Part shown: in pieces, positions 5,658 through 7,259 of the stretch | Layout: each line of letters starts with the position of its first letter | Position numbering within the stretch: the stretch's first letter is position 1 | Assembly: GCA_021768055.1 (NCBI GenBank) | Contig: JAASSE010000045.1 | Span: forward strand, 1-7,259 | Reading direction: 5' to 3' | DNA from: Gammaproteobacteria bacterium | Lineage (GTDB): Bacteria; Pseudomonadota; Gammaproteobacteria; SZUA-229 | Length of the DNA: 7,259 nt | Notes under the pieces: generated by a model | Told to the model about the DNA's origin: nothing | The model's database searches: none | Seen by the model: the letters and a program-made list of their open reading frames with translations, nothing else | Translations under genes and position numbers: made by a program

Positions 5658-6038
5658 CTACGAAGTCGGTAGTCTGATAATGCCCGCTACTACCTTTCTG
5701 CCTTCACTGGACAGGATGTTATAGGTTCTGCAGGCGGCGAAGGTATCCATGATTTCGACACCGATGTTCTGCTGAATCAGGCAGCTGTACTGTTCAATTG
5801 CAGGGAACTTGAGTACAGCGCCGGTGCCCAGCAGGACCAGTTCCGGCTGCAACTGGATGACCTGATCAAAGTGGTCCGTGCACAGTTCTTCGATGCTGCC
5901 CGGACTCCAGTTCTCGATGAGCCGGTCGGTGGAAATAATGAAGCTGGATGTTACCGGGTTGCCGCTGACGTGTATTACGTGCTGGTCGTAGCCGGAAACG
6001 TAATAACCCTGGCTGATTGATTCTTCGCTGAACTTCAT
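5658..6038 (-). CDS. Mth938-like domain (DUF498/NDUFAF3-family) protein
   Basis: 126 residues, a single small domain. The family signature is visible: SSFIISTDRLIENW (31-44), PELVLLGTGA (65-74) and GVEIMDTFAACRTYNILSSEGR (93-114). The family includes archaeal MTH938 and the mitochondrial complex I assembly factor NDUFAF3; the bacterial members have no established biochemical role. There is no signal peptide or membrane segment, so it is probably cytoplasmic. No Shine-Dalgarno precedes the ATG; instead a TATAAT lies 6 bp upstream. It is convergent with rpoS and divergent from hom, with 73 nt between the two starts, and appears to be a single-gene unit. Confidence 0.92.
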   Translation of the reverse strand: MKFSEESISQGYYVSGYDQHVIHVSGNPVTSSFIISTDRLIENWSPGSIEELCTDHFDQVIQLQPELVLLGTGAVLKFPAIEQYSCLIQQNIGVEIMDTFAACRTYNILSSEGRKVVAGIIRLPTS

Positions 6039-6039
6039 T

Positions 6040-6056
6040 CTGACATTATACGTCAG
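6040..6056 (-). promoter_or_regulatory. -10 box within a CTGAC/GTCAG palindrome (Mth938-like gene promoter)
   Basis: On the minus strand TATAAT (6050 down to 6045) is a perfect -10 hexamer, ending 6 nt before the ATG, so transcription would begin at or next to the start codon. It sits between inverted 5-bp arms CTGAC (6040-6044) and GTCAG (6052-6056), which could be an operator covering the promoter. The -35 is poor: the best candidate is TTCTAC at 6074-6069, with an 18-bp spacer. Confidence 0.5.
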
Positions 6057-6111
6057 CGTTGATATGCAGTAGAATTCGCTGCTTTATCGAACTCTGACAC
6101 GGGAGATACCG

Positions 6112-7259
6112 TTGGAAGCTGTTAAGGTCGGCCTGCTGGGTCTGGGTACTGTAGGGGGTGGAACAGCCACGGTACTACTCAGAAACGCTGATGAAATTCA
6201 GCGCCGCATCGGGCGTGCCATTGAAATCAGTCATGCTGCCGGCCTCGGTATTGCAGACCAGACCCTGCTGGATGCGGACAAGGTCAAGCTGACGGAAGAT
6301 GCATTCGAGGTCGTCAATGACCCGGATGTTGAAATCGTGGTCGAGCTGATCGGAGGCTATACCATTGCCAAAGACCTGGTGATGCAGGCGATCGAGAACG
6401 GCAAGCACGTGGTCACTGCCAACAAGGCATTGATTGCCACACACGGCCAGGAAATCATGCAGGCCGCCATGGCCAAAGGTGTAAATGTAGCGTACGAAGC
6501 TGCCGTTGCTGGCGGCATTCCCATCATCAAGTCTGTGCGAGAAGGCCTGGCCGCGAACCAGATCGAATGGATCGCGGGCATAATCAATGGCACCGGTAAC
6601 TTCATCCTTACGGAAATGCGCGACAAGGGTCGTGGATTCGATGAAGTATTGAAAGAAGCCCAGCAGCTGGGTTATGCCGAAGCAGACCCGACGTTTGATG
6701 TTGAAGGCATCGATGCGGCACACAAGCTGACCATCCTTGCATCGCTCGCGTTTGGTATCGAACTGCAATTCGATAAGTGTTATACCGAAGGCATCAGCAA
6801 GATTACCACCGAAGATGTGAATTACGCAGGTGAACTCGGTTACCGCATCAAGCACCTGGGTATTACGCGCAAAGCCGATAACGGCATCGAACTGCGCGTG
6901 CATCCGACACTGATTCCTGAGAAACGCCTGATTGCCAATGTCGATGGCGTGATGAATGCCGTGCTGGTGTACGGTGATGCGGTCGGCCCGACACTTTACT
7001 ACGGCGCCGGTGCTGGCGCAGAACCGACAGCGTCGGCCGTGGTTGCCGATATTATCGATACCGTGCGCAGTATTGATGCCGATGCCGATCACAAGGTGCC
7101 GTTGCTCGGTTTCAAGGCGGAGGCGATGTCAGATGAGGCCATCCTGCCGATCGATGAAGTGGAGACAGCCTTTTATCTGCGTATGACGGCGCTGGACAAG
7201 CCGGGTGTGCTTGCCGAAGTGTCCGAAGTGTTCGCCAAGCACAACATCAGTATAGAAGC
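6112..7259 (+). CDS. hom: Homoserine dehydrogenase (3'-partial)
   Basis: The frame stays open to the window end: 382 complete codons of a protein usually about 430-440 long. The enzyme reduces aspartate-semialdehyde to homoserine with NAD(P)H, the branch point to threonine and methionine. The N-terminal Rossmann motif is VGLLGLGTVGGGT (6-18). ELIGG (78-82) and TANKALIA (102-109) follow, with Lys105. The catalytic domain shows EAAVAGGIPII (129-139), INGTGNFIL (158-166) and YAEADPTFDVEGIDAAHK (188-205), with Glu190, Asp196 and the likely catalytic Lys205. GAGAGAEPTASAVVADI is at 299-315. A regulatory ACT domain begins near 354 (FYLRMTALDKPGVLAEV) and is cut by the window end. There is no aspartokinase domain. 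Start: no ATG is available after the in-frame TAG at 6070-6072. TTG at 6112 has GGGAG at 6101-6105, 6 nt away. ACT domains in this family usually sense threonine. Confidence 0.95.
   Translation, partial: MEAVKVGLLGLGTVGGGTATVLLRNADEIQRRIGRAIEISHAAGLGIADQTLLDADKVKLTEDAFEVVNDPDVEIVVELIGGYTIAKDLVMQAIENGKHVVTANKALIATHGQEIMQAAMAKGVNVAYEAAVAGGIPIIKSVREGLAANQIEWIAGIINGTGNFILTEMRDKGRGFDEVLKEAQQLGYAEADPTFDVEGIDAAHKLTILASLAFGIELQFDKCYTEGISKITTEDVNYAGELGYRIKHLGITRKADNGIELRVHPTLIPEKRLIANVDGVMNAVLVYGDAVGPTLYYGAGAGAEPTASAVVADIIDTVRSIDADADHKVPLLGFKAEAMSDEAILPIDEVETAFYLRMTALDKPGVLAEVSEVFAKHNISIE

Noticed and set aside
6059..6088. Possible hom promoter TTGATA with TTTATC 18 bp downstream
   Set aside because: The -10 matches only half of the consensus; too weak to report as a feature.
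6175..7092. Long open frame on the minus strand (305 codons)
   Set aside because: It lies wholly antisense to homoserine dehydrogenase, whose motifs are unmistakable on the + strand; its own translation shows no recognisable domain.

Overview
The window is a densely packed stretch of ordinary chromosome from a gammaproteobacterium. The diagnostic signal is the order surE - pcm - (yqaA) - nlpD - rpoS on the + strand, a stationary-phase/cell-envelope cluster characteristic of Gammaproteobacteria. The extra yqaA between pcm and nlpD, and the single-domain homoserine dehydrogenase (no fused aspartokinase), argue against an enteric bacterium. I cannot name the genus. No mobile element, CRISPR array, tRNA or rRNA was seen.

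Layout. (1) 1-795 (+): C-terminal part of a ClC-type chloride channel/transporter, cut by the window start. (2) 837-1370 (-): Smr-domain protein of SmrA type, convergent with the ClC gene and divergent from surE. (3) 1424-4299 (+): surE, pcm, yqaA and nlpD, tightly packed (22-nt gap, 1-nt overlap, 2-nt gap) and probably co-transcribed. nlpD is interrupted by one in-frame TGA at 3910-3912 that separates its lipoprotein/LysM half from its LytM (M23) half; both halves are otherwise intact and in the same frame. (4) 4300-4549: a 250-nt AT-rich leader before rpoS, the only sizeable non-coding region. It holds an inverted repeat, a candidate sigma-70 promoter with phased A-tracts, a hairpin displaying AGGGAGGG in its loop, a possible 7-codon leader ORF and an A-rich tract just before the ribosome-binding site. 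(5) 4550-5596 (+): rpoS, followed by a clear intrinsic terminator at 5617-5643. (6) 5658-6038 (-): Mth938-like (DUF498) protein, with a perfect -10 box so close to its ATG that the mRNA may be leaderless. (7) 6112-7259 (+): homoserine dehydrogenase (hom), starting at TTG and running off the window.

How the genes fit together: SurE (nucleotidase), Pcm (repair of isoaspartyl damage), NlpD (septal amidase activation) and RpoS (general stress sigma factor) form a known survival neighbourhood. YqaA adds a DedA/VTT-like membrane protein. Homoserine dehydrogenase belongs to threonine/methionine synthesis and is a separate unit.

No wholly new system is evident. The places most worth a second look are the stop-interrupted nlpD and the structured rpoS leader, especially the GGA-loop hairpin, which resembles a CsrA/RsmA target. 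All regulatory readings are inferences from the sequence.
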